Positions 40,375 through 48,703 of a DNA stretch of 64,000 bases are shown piece by piece; the first letter of the stretch is position 1; each line of letters begins with the position of its first letter. The notes under the pieces are model-generated. The model had not been told where the DNA came from. It was given only the letters and a program-made list of their open reading frames with translations, and did no database searches. Both the position numbers and the translations under genes were made by a program. The stretch is from positions 1 through 64,000 of the forward strand of contig OMIR01000095.1 of the NCBI GenBank assembly GCA_900299125.1. Direction: 5' to 3'. This DNA is from Nitrosopumilales archaeon. GTDB lineage: Archaea > Thermoproteota > Nitrososphaeria > Nitrososphaerales > Nitrosopumilaceae.

Positions 40375-41274
40375 TTATTTTAATTCTATTGAAAGCAAAT
40401 CTTTTGCTGCAACTACTGATTTGTGTATCAAACTAGCTTCTTTTGCGAGATCATCTTCATTTTTATGTCTTGCAGAAAAATGTGTCAAAATGAGATTTTT
40501 TACATTTGCATTTTTTGCCAAGGTAGCCGCCTCTTTGGCCGTAGAGTGACCTGTTTCAATTGCTTTATCCCTTAACGAATCTGAAAATGTACAATCAAAT
40601 GATAAATAATCACAATCTCTAAAGAATTCTTCTAATGATTTTGTAGGGCGAGTATCACCAGATATACCAATTTTTTTTCCAGGTCTATTTTTACCAACTA
40701 CCTGAGAAGAAAAAATTTTTCTCTCCCCAATTCTTACCTCTTTTCCGATCTGTAATTCATGCCACAAAGGACCTTCTGGTATTCCTAATCTTAATGCTGC
40801 TTCTCTATCGAATTTACCTGGCTTGTCTTTTTCTACGAACTTGTACGAATATGCTAATACAGAATGTTCCGCCTTTTCTGCATAAACAGTAAATGATTTT
40901 TCTTCACATACAACACCGGGATTTACAGAAGTAATAAAAACAGGAAATGACATTCCAAACTGTAAAATTCTTATATTTTCTCCTAAAAATTGCTCAATAC
41001 CATCAGGACCGAAAATTTGAATTGATTCCGTACGGTGCTGCAACGTCATCGTTTGTAATAATCCCAAAATTCCAATACAATGATCTCCGTGCATATGAGT
41101 CACAAAAATTTTCATCTTCTTATTCCAACCAAGACCTGACTTGAGGTACGAAATCTGTGCACCTTCACCCGCATCAAACATCAATACTTCGCCTTCTCGC
41201 TCAAGACAAATGCATGATAGAGATCGATTTTCTGTAGGCTGTGCAGCTGAAGTTCCTAGAAACACTAACTTCAT
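40375..41274 (-). CDS. rnz: Ribonuclease Z
   Basis: Endonuclease that removes the 3' trailer of pre-tRNA. A metallo-beta-lactamase fold of 299 residues, with LGTSAAQPTENR N-terminus, HMHGDH (60-65) as zinc motif, a flexible exosite region (about 150-185), SGDTRP and the final His in LTHFSARH. Length is that of the short archaeal/bacterial form. Its start overlaps the trmG10 stop by 4 bp. No CCA is encoded in the tRNAs seen here, consistent with need for this enzyme followed by CCA addition. Confidence 0.95.
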   Translation of the reverse strand: MKLVFLGTSAAQPTENRSLSCICLEREGEVLMFDAGEGAQISYLKSGLGWNKKMKIFVTHMHGDHCIGILGLLQTMTLQHRTESIQIFGPDGIEQFLGENIRILQFGMSFPVFITSVNPGVVCEEKSFTVYAEKAEHSVLAYSYKFVEKDKPGKFDREAALRLGIPEGPLWHELQIGKEVRIGERKIFSSQVVGKNRPGKKIGISGDTRPTKSLEEFFRDCDYLSFDCTFSDSLRDKAIETGHSTAKEAATLAKNANVKNLILTHFSARHKNEDDLAKEASLIHKSVVAAKDLLSIELK

Positions 41275-42212
41275 TTAATTAAAATCATCCTCGTTAGGCT
41301 CTTATGACGATATATTTCGTATTTTTTTGTTAAATTTAATTTGATATTCTCATCAAATCCTTTTTTACACATCACTGCAAACTTAGTTTTTTTTGGAATT
41401 TTGGAAAGGAACTCTTTCATAATTTTTTTTGGAGGTTCAGATACCTTTGATGCTGTTCCATAAGGCAAATCAATCACAATTCCATCAAATTTGATATTGT
41501 ACATATACTCGTAATCATTATTGTAAACTTCACCTGAAAAATTATTTACCTTTAGATTTTCCTTTGAAATTTTACACATCCTTTCATCAAAATCAATTCC
41601 TACCGCCTTAATTCCCATAGACTGTGCTTCTAGTAATGTACTACCTGTACCGCAGAATGGATCACATACAATCTCATCATCATTAATTTTTGCAAGATTT
41701 ATCATAGCACGCGTTAACTTCCAATCCAATTCATGATGGAATTTCGTTAATTTTTCTGGTCTTTTTTGAGGCATGAATTTAGTTGAAAAACCAAAAAAAT
41801 TTTCTTCATCTGTGAAAATCATGTAAATTATAACCTCTGGATCATCTAATGACACTTTAGCATTACAAAAAGTTGAAACCATATTTCCAAGTGAACGTTC
41901 AATTTCTTGAACATCAATTTCTTTTTTTGATAGATTTACTGCCTTACACATAAAAGACTTAGCTCCAAATAAAATTGAATAATTATTCTCATCAAAAAAA
42001 ACATTCGACATTTTTCGTAAGAGTTGTCCTGATATTTTGATAAATGTAGCTCGCTTAGCCACTTTTTCCCATGGTGTAACACTTTGTGCTAAAATAAGAT
42101 TTGATATTGTTTTTATCTTTGCAAATCTATCGTACATTTTTATGAGAGTAACAACTTCATCAACAGCTAATTCTGGATATTCTTTTGAAACTAGGAAAAA
42201 ACTCTCTGGCAT
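41271..42212 (-). CDS. trmG10: tRNA (guanine-N2)-methyltransferase, THUMP domain (Trm-G10/Trm11 type)
   Basis: 313 residues: an N-terminal THUMP-like RNA-binding part (about 1-150), then a Rossmann methyltransferase with FCGTGSTLLEA (SAM loop, about 185-195), IGIDFDERM-type acidic loop, and DLPYG (catalytic N/D-P-P-Y-like motif, about 240-244). Archaeal members make m2G or m2,2G at position 10 of tRNA. Its start is directly after the prs stop and its stop overlaps rnz, tying tRNA modification and processing. Confidence 0.88.
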   Translation of the reverse strand: MPESFFLVSKEYPELAVDEVVTLIKMYDRFAKIKTISNLILAQSVTPWEKVAKRATFIKISGQLLRKMSNVFFDENNYSILFGAKSFMCKAVNLSKKEIDVQEIERSLGNMVSTFCNAKVSLDDPEVIIYMIFTDEENFFGFSTKFMPQKRPEKLTKFHHELDWKLTRAMINLAKINDDEIVCDPFCGTGSTLLEAQSMGIKAVGIDFDERMCKISKENLKVNNFSGEVYNNDYEYMYNIKFDGIVIDLPYGTASKVSEPPKKIMKEFLSKIPKKTKFAVMCKKGFDENIKLNLTKKYEIYRHKSLTRMILIK

Positions 42213-43085
42213 TTAAATTGCCTTTGCGATTATTCCTGAAACGTCTACCAATGAAGTACTGCCAGGTATTGTATTAGCAGAAAATATGGCAGAAACTCCA
42301 GCGTTTTTGATCTTTTTTTCTGCATTATTGATAAGAAGTGCATGAGTGCAAGCAACAACGATCTTTCCACATTTCTGCTTCTTGAGAAATTGCGTGGCTT
42401 TTACTATACTTCCACCAGTGCTGATCATATCATCAACTATTACTAGGTCTCTACCTTTAACATCATCCAAATTATTAGTCATTATCCGAACCTTTCCTGT
42501 TTTTCTATCACGTTGTTTCTTTAAAGCAATATAATCAGTTCCATAGAATTTTGCGAATTCTGCAGCCCGTTCTTTACCACCCAAGTCAGGTGAGATTACA
42601 ATTGGATTTTTAAGTTTTAGTTTTTTTAAATAATTTGCTAATTCTGGAACAGCTGAAACATTTTTGATTGGAATCTTGAAAAGTTCAGCTCCTAACATAC
42701 TATGCATATCTACTACTATAATCTTCGATGCGCCAGCAGATGAGAGAAGTTTTGCAATTACTGAAAGTGTAACTATCTCACCAGGTAAAAATTCTCTATC
42801 TTGTCGTGCGTAACCCATGTATGGAATTACACATATTACATCTCTTGCCGATTGCCTTGCTTTTGATATTAAAGATAGCGTTTGAATCAAATTTGAATCC
42901 ACTGGGGGGTATGTCGAATTTACAACAATTACTTTGCCCTTTGGTTTTGCAGAAATCGTAATCTTACTTTCTCCATCTGGAAAAATTTTTACTTCTGATG
43001 AAACAAATGAAGCATTCAGTTTCTTTGCTAACTTCTTTGCTAGTATATCGGATGATTTTCCGCCAATTACAGTAATTCCAGACAA
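42213..43085 (-). CDS. prs: Ribose-phosphate pyrophosphokinase (PRPP synthase)
   Basis: Makes PRPP from ribose 5-phosphate and ATP. 290 residues, with FPDGES (about 36-41), YMGYARQDREFLPGE (about 88-102), VVDMHS and the PRPP loop VIVDDMISTGGSI (about 212-224). The short archaeal-type length and absence of a C-terminal allosteric extension are typical. First gene of the four-gene operon that runs to the sirtuin gene. Confidence 0.96.
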   Translation of the reverse strand: MSGITVIGGKSSDILAKKLAKKLNASFVSSEVKIFPDGESKITISAKPKGKVIVVNSTYPPVDSNLIQTLSLISKARQSARDVICVIPYMGYARQDREFLPGEIVTLSVIAKLLSSAGASKIIVVDMHSMLGAELFKIPIKNVSAVPELANYLKKLKLKNPIVISPDLGGKERAAEFAKFYGTDYIALKKQRDRKTGKVRIMTNNLDDVKGRDLVIVDDMISTGGSIVKATQFLKKQKCGKIVVACTHALLINNAEKKIKNAGVSAIFSANTIPGSTSLVDVSGIIAKAI

Positions 43086-43140
43086 TAAATCAACAATCTA
43101 AGGGTCTCTCTTAAGTTTTAGCAAGCGTTATTTTCTCAGG

Positions 43141-43857
43141 TTATGCCTTTGGCTTTTCTTCTTTCTTTTCAGCTTTTTTGTTGTTGTATGTTTCTATAAA
43201 ATTGATTTTTTCCAACGTTGGAATAAATTTGAAAATGTCCATCTGGATAAAATGTTTAATGACTCTTAACGTTTCAGCACCAAAGATCTCTTCAGGAATT
43301 GTTACATCAAGAGAATTATCTGTCAACTTTGATGATATCTTTGAATCCTCAACAGGCAGGTGTCTCTTTAGAATACCATTTACTTTATCCTCATTAGTTT
43401 CTAGTGCTTTAAGCACATTGACATCATAAACTACTGTTTTTCCTGCTAGTCTATGGTTGAAATCTACCTGCACTCTGCCAGAACCCACAAATCTAACAAC
43501 TCCTGTTTTTTGGTCAACCTCTATTGTATCGCCTACACCAACCTTGTCTGCATCTTCACCTAACTTTCTTAGTGGAATCATACGAACTTTGCCAGAATCT
43601 CTTTCACCAAAACCCTTGTCTGGTGTAACATCTACTTTTAGCTTATCTCCAGCTTTTGCACCAGCCAAAGCATCATCAAGACCTTTTAGAACCCAAGATT
43701 CTCCTACGGAGACTAATTTTGGTTGATACTTGATATTTTCTTGGAAAAGATTGTGTTTTTTTGCCTCATCCACAACTGTTGTCTCTACAACTTCATCCGA
43801 ATCCTTTACTTTAGCAGTATAATCGATTAAAATTAGTGAGCCTTTTGTAAACGCCAT
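43141..43857 (-). CDS. slyD: FKBP-type peptidyl-prolyl isomerase (SlyD-like)
   Basis: 238 residues. The FKBP core is split by an insert-in-flap domain as in archaeal FKBP26 and SlyD: GSLILIDYTAKVKDSDEVVE, VLKGLDDALAGAKAGDKLKV, PDKGFGERD, then VRFVGSGRVQVDFNHRLAGK (the flap insert and core return), and a C-terminal helical extension rich in Lys/Glu (about 165-238). Cytosolic foldase/chaperone. It stands as its own unit between prs and the aminotransferase. Confidence 0.93.
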   Translation of the reverse strand: MAFTKGSLILIDYTAKVKDSDEVVETTVVDEAKKHNLFQENIKYQPKLVSVGESWVLKGLDDALAGAKAGDKLKVDVTPDKGFGERDSGKVRMIPLRKLGEDADKVGVGDTIEVDQKTGVVRFVGSGRVQVDFNHRLAGKTVVYDVNVLKALETNEDKVNGILKRHLPVEDSKISSKLTDNSLDVTIPEEIFGAETLRVIKHFIQMDIFKFIPTLEKINFIETYNNKKAEKKEEKPKA

Positions 43858-43890
43858 ATAAGACAGTCCTCGAATTTCCTAATATTAAGA

Positions 43891-45036
43891 TTAGAGTTGC
43901 TTTAATTTGTCTTCAGCGACTTTGAGCGCTTCCATCTGTTTGGCCTTGTAACCCATCATTTCTAGTGTAGAACCAATAGCTGAAATTGTTCTCATGACGT
44001 GGTACTTTTGAACTTCACCCATACAACCTACTCTGAATACCTTGCCTTTGAGATTTCCAAATCCACCAGCAACTAATACTCTGAATTTATCTGCGAGTGT
44101 ATTTCTAAACGTCTTATCTTCTAATCCATTAAGATAGTTCAAAGCTACCACTACCGTAGATCTTGCATCTTCTTTAGCAAACGGAGTTAGACCTAACTCT
44201 GATAATCCCGTGTAAAGTGCCTGAGAACAAATTCTATGTCTTCTGATTCTGTTATCTAATCCCTCCTCCAGTATTATGTTCATTGCCTCTCTATATGCAT
44301 ACAATAATGGAAGAGCTGGTGTGAAAGGTGTATGTTTTGCCTCTTCATAGTACTTGAAATATCTTGACAGATTAAAGTACATAGTTTTTGGAGGATTTTC
44401 ATTCATGTATTTTTTGGCCCGTTCATTAACTACAATAGGCGAGATTCCTGGAGGTGCGGCAAATGCCTTTTGTGCACCTGTCATAGCAACATCAATACCC
44501 CACTTATCCATCTCCAATTCTTCACCGCCTACAATCGAGACACCATCAACTACATAGAACGCATCGTTTCGAGCAGTAAGATCCTTTATTCTATCCAAAT
44601 AATTTATCATGGTGCCAGTCGAAGTCTCGTTCCATACACAGTAAAACGCCTTGACATCCTTGTTGTTATCGAATGCCTCTCTTACTTGGTCTAATGTTGC
44701 GTTGGTGCCAGGAGTACTCTCTAACTTTATTACATTAGCACCGGCCCATTCTAACATCTGCGCTAATCTTCCAGAGAACTCTCCGTTAGTAGGTATGATA
44801 ACTTTGTCTCCCTTCTTTATGAGGTTAACAACACTTGCTTCAACCGCACCAGTTCCTGATGCTGAAAGCAAAACTGCCTCTCCATTACTTTTGAAAACCT
44901 TTTGGGTTTTTTCAACAGAATCCTGATACAATTCAACAAAATCGTCACTTCTGTGATTAATCATCGGTGTAATCATTGCACGCATAACTCTTTCAGGTAC
45001 ATTGGTCGGACCGGGTAACATAACGAGATATTCCAT
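43891..45036 (-). CDS. Class V aminotransferase (alanine-glyoxylate/serine-pyruvate type)
   Basis: 381 residues. PLP fold type I: MLPGPTNVPERV N-terminus, LLSASGTGAVEASV (cofactor loop), VVDGVSIVGGEELEMDKW (Asp binding the pyridine N) and MTGAQKAFAAPPG with the Schiff-base Lys (about 196). Closest to archaeal alanine-glyoxylate or serine-pyruvate aminotransferases. Together with glyA this suggests a serine/glycine route, but substrate is not certain. Confidence 0.9.
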   Translation of the reverse strand: MEYLVMLPGPTNVPERVMRAMITPMINHRSDDFVELYQDSVEKTQKVFKSNGEAVLLSASGTGAVEASVVNLIKKGDKVIIPTNGEFSGRLAQMLEWAGANVIKLESTPGTNATLDQVREAFDNNKDVKAFYCVWNETSTGTMINYLDRIKDLTARNDAFYVVDGVSIVGGEELEMDKWGIDVAMTGAQKAFAAPPGISPIVVNERAKKYMNENPPKTMYFNLSRYFKYYEEAKHTPFTPALPLLYAYREAMNIILEEGLDNRIRRHRICSQALYTGLSELGLTPFAKEDARSTVVVALNYLNGLEDKTFRNTLADKFRVLVAGGFGNLKGKVFRVGCMGEVQKYHVMRTISAIGSTLEMMGYKAKQMEALKVAEDKLKQL

Positions 45037-45071
45037 AGGTAGTTTGACCTGTTTTACGGCTTTATTTAAAA

Positions 45072-45566
45072 CTAAAGCTTAGCTAAGCGATCTTGCGCAT
45101 TTATTTTTAGTAAAATCTTTTCAGTTCCAGATGGCACAAATTCAGACCATCTTTGCCCTTTTGATATTTTTGTCCGAATGTCAGTCCCTGATAAAATTTC
45201 TCTCTGTTTAAGTGGCACTGATACGACTTTGATTCCACGCTTTTTGTATAATTCATGCGTGAATTCATCATTTGAAAATACAATATCGTAACTCGGAATT
45301 ATGTTGTCGACATGATAAGTCCATTTTGCATGGTCATTTACATCAGGAACAAAATAGATCTTACATCTCTGGAGATCTGATTTTTCTACGGATAATTCGA
45401 TCATCTCTTTTCGTTCTTCTGCAGTGAAAGGATTTCTTTTTTCATTAAATTTGTTAGAACTACCAATTCCAATTGCCAGAGTATCTACTTGAGCTAAAGC
45501 AAACTTTACTGCCGCTAAATGTCCAAGATGAAAAGGTTGAAACCGACCAATAAAAAGACCGTTCAC
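45072..45566 (-). CDS. nadM: Nicotinamide-nucleotide adenylyltransferase (archaeal NadM)
   Basis: Last step of NAD synthesis. 164 residues of the nucleotidyltransferase fold: GRFQPFHLGH (7-16) holds the H-x-G-H motif, IGIGSSNKFNEKRNPFTAEE binds substrate, and SGTDIRTKI (about 129-137) is the I-S-G-T-x-I-R equivalent. NAD made here feeds, among others, the sirtuin of the nearby operon. Confidence 0.95.
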   Translation of the reverse strand: MNGLFIGRFQPFHLGHLAAVKFALAQVDTLAIGIGSSNKFNEKRNPFTAEERKEMIELSVEKSDLQRCKIYFVPDVNDHAKWTYHVDNIIPSYDIVFSNDEFTHELYKKRGIKVVSVPLKQREILSGTDIRTKISKGQRWSEFVPSGTEKILLKINAQDRLAKL

Positions 45567-45617
45567 ATTTTCCTTTCTTTCATTTGATTTAAAAACTAAA
45601 CAATGAAATCAAATTGA

Positions 45618-46631
45618 GTGGAGTCTCTTCTAATCGATGGTTCACATGGAGAAGGTGGAGGTCAAATTCTACGGTCTGCAATTACACTTTCTACCATTAT
45701 GCACAAACCAATAAAAATAGAAAATATCCGACATAATCGCAAAATTCCGGGCCTAAGGCCATCCCACCTTTCAACCATAAGACTCCTTGGAAAAATTTGC
45801 AATGCAAAGATTGATGGATTATCAATCGGCTCTACTAGTGTTTTATTCAATCCAGGAGAAATTCATGAAACAAGACTTGAAGAAAATGTTGGGACAGCTG
45901 GTAGCATCTCATTAATTTTGCAGACGATAATTCCAGCAGTATCTTTATCCGGAAAAAAACTTAGGCTTTCTATTACTGGAGGAACCGATGTCCCTTGGAG
46001 TCCAACAATGAATTATACAAAATTAGTTCTCGGCGAGGTATTCTCAAGAATCGGAATAAAATTTGAAATGAATATCATCAAACGTGGATATTATCCCAAA
46101 GGAGGAGGACAAGTAGATATCATAATCCATCCATGTACCAAATTAATTCCAATCAGATTATCCAAGAGAATATCAAAAAAAGCAAAACTCGTCTGCTCTT
46201 TTTCACACATTCCCAAAAATATAATTCTAAATCATGTTAATTATACAAAAAATTATCTAGAAAAACAAGGCTATCAGACACAAACGATAATTTCAGAAGA
46301 AATGGCATTAAACTCTGGAGCGTCAATACTGGTGTATAATTTTGACAGTGATTCTATTAATGGCGTAGATGAACTCTTTGATTTTCAAAATAACAAAAAC
46401 TTTGGAGAATATTCTGCAGAGTCATTTATCTCATCTGAATTAGGAGTTGATGTTAATCTGTCTGATATGATTGTGACTCCTTTAGCATTGCTTAATGAAA
46501 CATCAAAATTCACGGTTTCAAAAATATCAAAACATTTGGAAACTAATCTCTATATCACATCCAAAATTACTGGTTGTAAATATGGCGTAGGGAAAATTGA
46601 CGGTGGATATGAAATTCGAATCAAGTCTTAG
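45618..46631 (+). CDS. rtcA: RNA 3'-terminal phosphate cyclase
   Basis: Converts RNA 3'-phosphate to a 2',3'-cyclic phosphate through an adenylated enzyme. 337 residues with DGSHGEGGGQILR (about 7-19), RHNRKIPGLRPSHLS, GTAGSISLILQTIIPA, YYPKGGGQV (about 170-178) and the nucleophilic His in SKHLETNLY near the C-terminus (about 308). The start is GTG at 45618. Divergent from nadM, convergent with the CopD-like gene with a 4-bp overlap. Confidence 0.93.
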   Translation: MESLLIDGSHGEGGGQILRSAITLSTIMHKPIKIENIRHNRKIPGLRPSHLSTIRLLGKICNAKIDGLSIGSTSVLFNPGEIHETRLEENVGTAGSISLILQTIIPAVSLSGKKLRLSITGGTDVPWSPTMNYTKLVLGEVFSRIGIKFEMNIIKRGYYPKGGGQVDIIIHPCTKLIPIRLSKRISKKAKLVCSFSHIPKNIILNHVNYTKNYLEKQGYQTQTIISEEMALNSGASILVYNFDSDSINGVDELFDFQNNKNFGEYSAESFISSELGVDVNLSDMIVTPLALLNETSKFTVSKISKHLETNLYITSKITGCKYGVGKIDGGYEIRIKS

Positions 46632-47119
46632 ATTCCGACATTCAAGATAGCCGCCAATAATAAAACCAAGACTGAAAGAACAACAGTTACCTCACCCACT
46701 ATGATGATCTTTCTTCGTAATCTCATTATCTGCACTTGTGTTAACTCTTTTCGCATTATTTTCTCCTCAACATCCTTTCTGATAATTCTAACATGCAATG
46801 CAAATGAACCCAAAAGTCCAACGACTAATAATATTTTGATTACTAGAACAGTTCCGTATGTAGTTCCAAATAATAATTCCGGTTTATTCAAAATCTGCTG
46901 AGAATTCCAGATGCCGGTTGCAATCAAAATGAGTAAAGCTGGCACTGCTATCTTATTGAATCGTCTTCCCACTTTGATCATTATTTGAAGTCGTTCTTCT
47001 ACAGTTGGTGCCATTGTCTTAAGAATTGGAGCAAATACTAAAGCGATAAAGAGAGAACCCCCAACCCATATCGCAGAGCAAATCAAATGAATCCAAATAA
47101 TTATTGCATGTTCTAGTGC
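46628..47119 (-). CDS. CopD-like multi-helix membrane protein
   Basis: With TTG 47119 as start, 163 residues and four membrane helices of the CopD superfamily: EHAIIIWIHLICSAIWVGGS, IAVPALLILIATGIWNSQ, TVLVIKILLVVGLLGSFALH, and a C-terminal helix. His residues in helices 1 and 3 could bind haem or copper. A longer frame to 47221 adds 34 residues with no homology and overlaps the divergent gene start. The shorter start has GATAATATTTG about 30 nt upstream. Family members act in copper handling or as b-type cytochromes. Confidence 0.75.
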   Translation of the reverse strand, partial: ALEHAIIIWIHLICSAIWVGGSLFIALVFAPILKTMAPTVEERLQIMIKVGRRFNKIAVPALLILIATGIWNSQQILNKPELLFGTTYGTVLVIKILLVVGLLGSFALHVRIIRKDVEEKIMRKELTQVQIMRLRRKIIIVGEVTVVLSVLVLLLAAILNVGI

Positions 47120-47199
47120 CAATAATTTACTAATCCTATGTTCAAATATTATCTCTTGGAAACCAACACTTTTTAGTTCAGATAATTTGATAAATTTTA

Positions 47200-47694
47200 T
47201 TGGTATTTCGAAGTAGAACAATCCTCTATGTTGCTATCGCCGCACTCCTAGCAATGCTTGGAGGCTTTACCTGGTATGCCAGCATGGATAATCCCAAATT
47301 GGAAATGGTTGATCTTAAAATTGGAACGGTTAAACTTGTTAGCGAGAATACAATCGAAGGCAAAGCAAAACTTGACGTCGGATTCGTAATTAAAAATCCA
47401 AGTGACAAAACTTTCACAGTTTCTAGGATTGATTATGAGTTATTTGCCAATGATGTATCTATAGGCAAAGGAGGATATTCCACCGAAGATATTGCAATGC
47501 CAGGACGTGCTGCATTTTATCCAAATGCAGAAATTGAACTACCTAGTTCATTTACTCTCACTAGAACAACAGAAAATTCTCAACAATATACCGCGATTAC
47601 AACAGAAAGTCCGGTAGTATATTCAGCCAAGGGAATTATCGTTGTCGAGTCTGCATGGAGTCTAGTAGAAAAAGAATTCAAAACATCTCAGTAA
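47200..47694 (+). CDS. LEA14/WHy-like extracytoplasmic protein
   Basis: 164 residues with an N-terminal membrane anchor (about 8-27, ILYVAIAALLAMLGGFTWYA) and a single beta-sandwich domain with the LEA2/WHy pattern: VDLKIGTVKLVSENTIEGKA, LDVGFVIKNPSDKTFTVSRI, DYELFANDVSIGKG. The shorter secreted protein at 53119-53562 looks like a paralogue. LEA14-like folds are linked to stress and desiccation tolerance and to protein-protein contact; role here unknown. The start is TTG at 47200. Confidence 0.75.
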   Translation: MVFRSRTILYVAIAALLAMLGGFTWYASMDNPKLEMVDLKIGTVKLVSENTIEGKAKLDVGFVIKNPSDKTFTVSRIDYELFANDVSIGKGGYSTEDIAMPGRAAFYPNAEIELPSSFTLTRTTENSQQYTAITTESPVVYSAKGIIVVESAWSLVEKEFKTSQ

Positions 47695-47705
47695 TTTTGT
47701 AAAGG

Positions 47706-47779
47706 TGGGCCGAGAGAGATTCGAACTCTCGATCACCGCCGTGTCGAGGCGGTATCCTAACCAACTAGACTACCGGCCC
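47706..47779 (-). tRNA. tRNA-Val, anticodon GAC
   Basis: 74 nt on the minus strand. Acceptor stem GGGCCGG/TCGGCCC (seven pairs, one G-T), D arm TAGTCTAGTTGGTTAGGAT, anticodon stem CCGCC/GGCGG with loop TCGACAC giving anticodon GAC, T arm GAGAG TTCGAAT CTCTC. No intron. The 3' CCA is not encoded (A, then CC, then T). Confidence 0.96.
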
Positions 47780-47835
47780 AATAAATTAAAGTCGATGAAC
47801 TCTACATTATTAACCTTTAAACCGTTTCATATTTT

Positions 47836-48552
47836 ATGAGTGATTTTTCGAGCCAAGAAAAATCTGGACTTTACAAGGCAATCTACACAAGAAGAGATGT
47901 ACGTTCTCATTTTCATTCCAATCAAATTCCAGATGAAATTCTCACTAGAATTCTCAATGCAGCTCATCACGCACCATCGGTAGGATTTTCTCAACCATGG
48001 AATTTTGTGCTAATCCGTGACAATTCAACCAAACTCCAAGTCAAACAATCATTTGATCTAGAAAAAACACGCTCATCAAATGACGTCGATTATCAAAAAA
48101 AGGAAAAATATCTCTCACTTAAACTCGAGGGAATCTTAGAATCTGATGTAAATCTCTGTATAACTTATGATCCTAGTCGTTTTGGACCATTTGTAATAGG
48201 TAAGTCAAGCATTCCAGAAACAGGAATCTATAGTGTATGCTGTGCAGTACAGAATCTATGGCTTGCAGCTCGTTCAGAAGGAATCGGTGTTGGGTGGGTC
48301 AGTATTTTATCGAATCAGAAATTAAAAGAAATACTAAATCTCCCAGAACACATTATTCCAGTTGCCTATCTTTGTTTGGGATATGTTAAAGAGTTTGCAG
48401 AAAAACCAGATCTTGAATCAGCAAAATGGCTACCAAGATTAAAACTTGAAGATGTAGTGTATTTTGAAAAGTGGGGACAAACATCAAGTCAACTTTGGGA
48501 TAACATTAATGTCCTAATCAAATCAAATTTAGATTACGCTTTTATGAAGTAA
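47836..48552 (+). CDS. bluB: 5,6-Dimethylbenzimidazole synthase (BluB)
   Basis: Oxygen-dependent flavin-destroying enzyme that makes the lower ligand of vitamin B12. 238 residues; BluB-specific blocks are YTRRDVRSHF (about 17-26), NAAHHAPSVGFSQPWNFVLI (about 40-59), SIPETGIYSVCCAVQNLWLA (about 126-145) and EGIGVGWVSIL. These differ from general nitroreductases, especially the SIPETG and HAPSVGF stretches. Together with cbiE and cbiH this indicates true cobalamin synthesis. Confidence 0.92.
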   Translation: MSDFSSQEKSGLYKAIYTRRDVRSHFHSNQIPDEILTRILNAAHHAPSVGFSQPWNFVLIRDNSTKLQVKQSFDLEKTRSSNDVDYQKKEKYLSLKLEGILESDVNLCITYDPSRFGPFVIGKSSIPETGIYSVCCAVQNLWLAARSEGIGVGWVSILSNQKLKEILNLPEHIIPVAYLCLGYVKEFAEKPDLESAKWLPRLKLEDVVYFEKWGQTSSQLWDNINVLIKSNLDYAFMK

Positions 48553-48570
48553 AAACTCCGTTTTTATGCT

Positions 48571-48664
48571 GGGCTTGTAGCGCAGAGCCACTTTTGGCGC
48601 GTAACATGGATAGCGCAGTAGCCTCCTAAGTTACAGGTCGAGGGATCGAAGCCCTCCAAGCCCG
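48571..48664 (+). tRNA. tRNA-Arg, anticodon CCT, with a D-loop intron
   Basis: 94-nt gene. Acceptor stem GGGCTTG/CAAGCCC (seven pairs); D stem GCGC/GCGC; anticodon stem GTAGC/GTTAC with loop CTCCTAA giving CCT; variable loop AGGTC; T arm GAGGG ATCGAAG CCCTC; discriminator G. CCA not encoded. The D loop is 29 nt long. Removing 19 nt (48586-48604) leaves AGCATGGATA with the expected G18-G19. The flanks fold into a bulge-helix-bulge, so the extra sequence is an intron at a non-canonical position, after base 15. Confidence 0.93.
48586..48604 (+). other. 19-nt tRNA intron in the D loop (bulge-helix-bulge)
   Basis: Intron AGCCACTTTTGGCGCGTAA. Pairing: central helix GCGC (48580-48583) with GCGT (48599-48602), inner helix GCCA/TGGC closing a CTTT loop, three-base bulges AGA and AAC. 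Cleavage after the second base of each bulge, the rule for archaeal splicing endonuclease, yields exactly this 19-nt excision. The outer helix is weak, so it is a relaxed motif. Confidence 0.8.
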
Positions 48665-48703
48665 CTTTTTAACTTTAATAAACAAATAATCTGGGGTTAA
48701 ATT

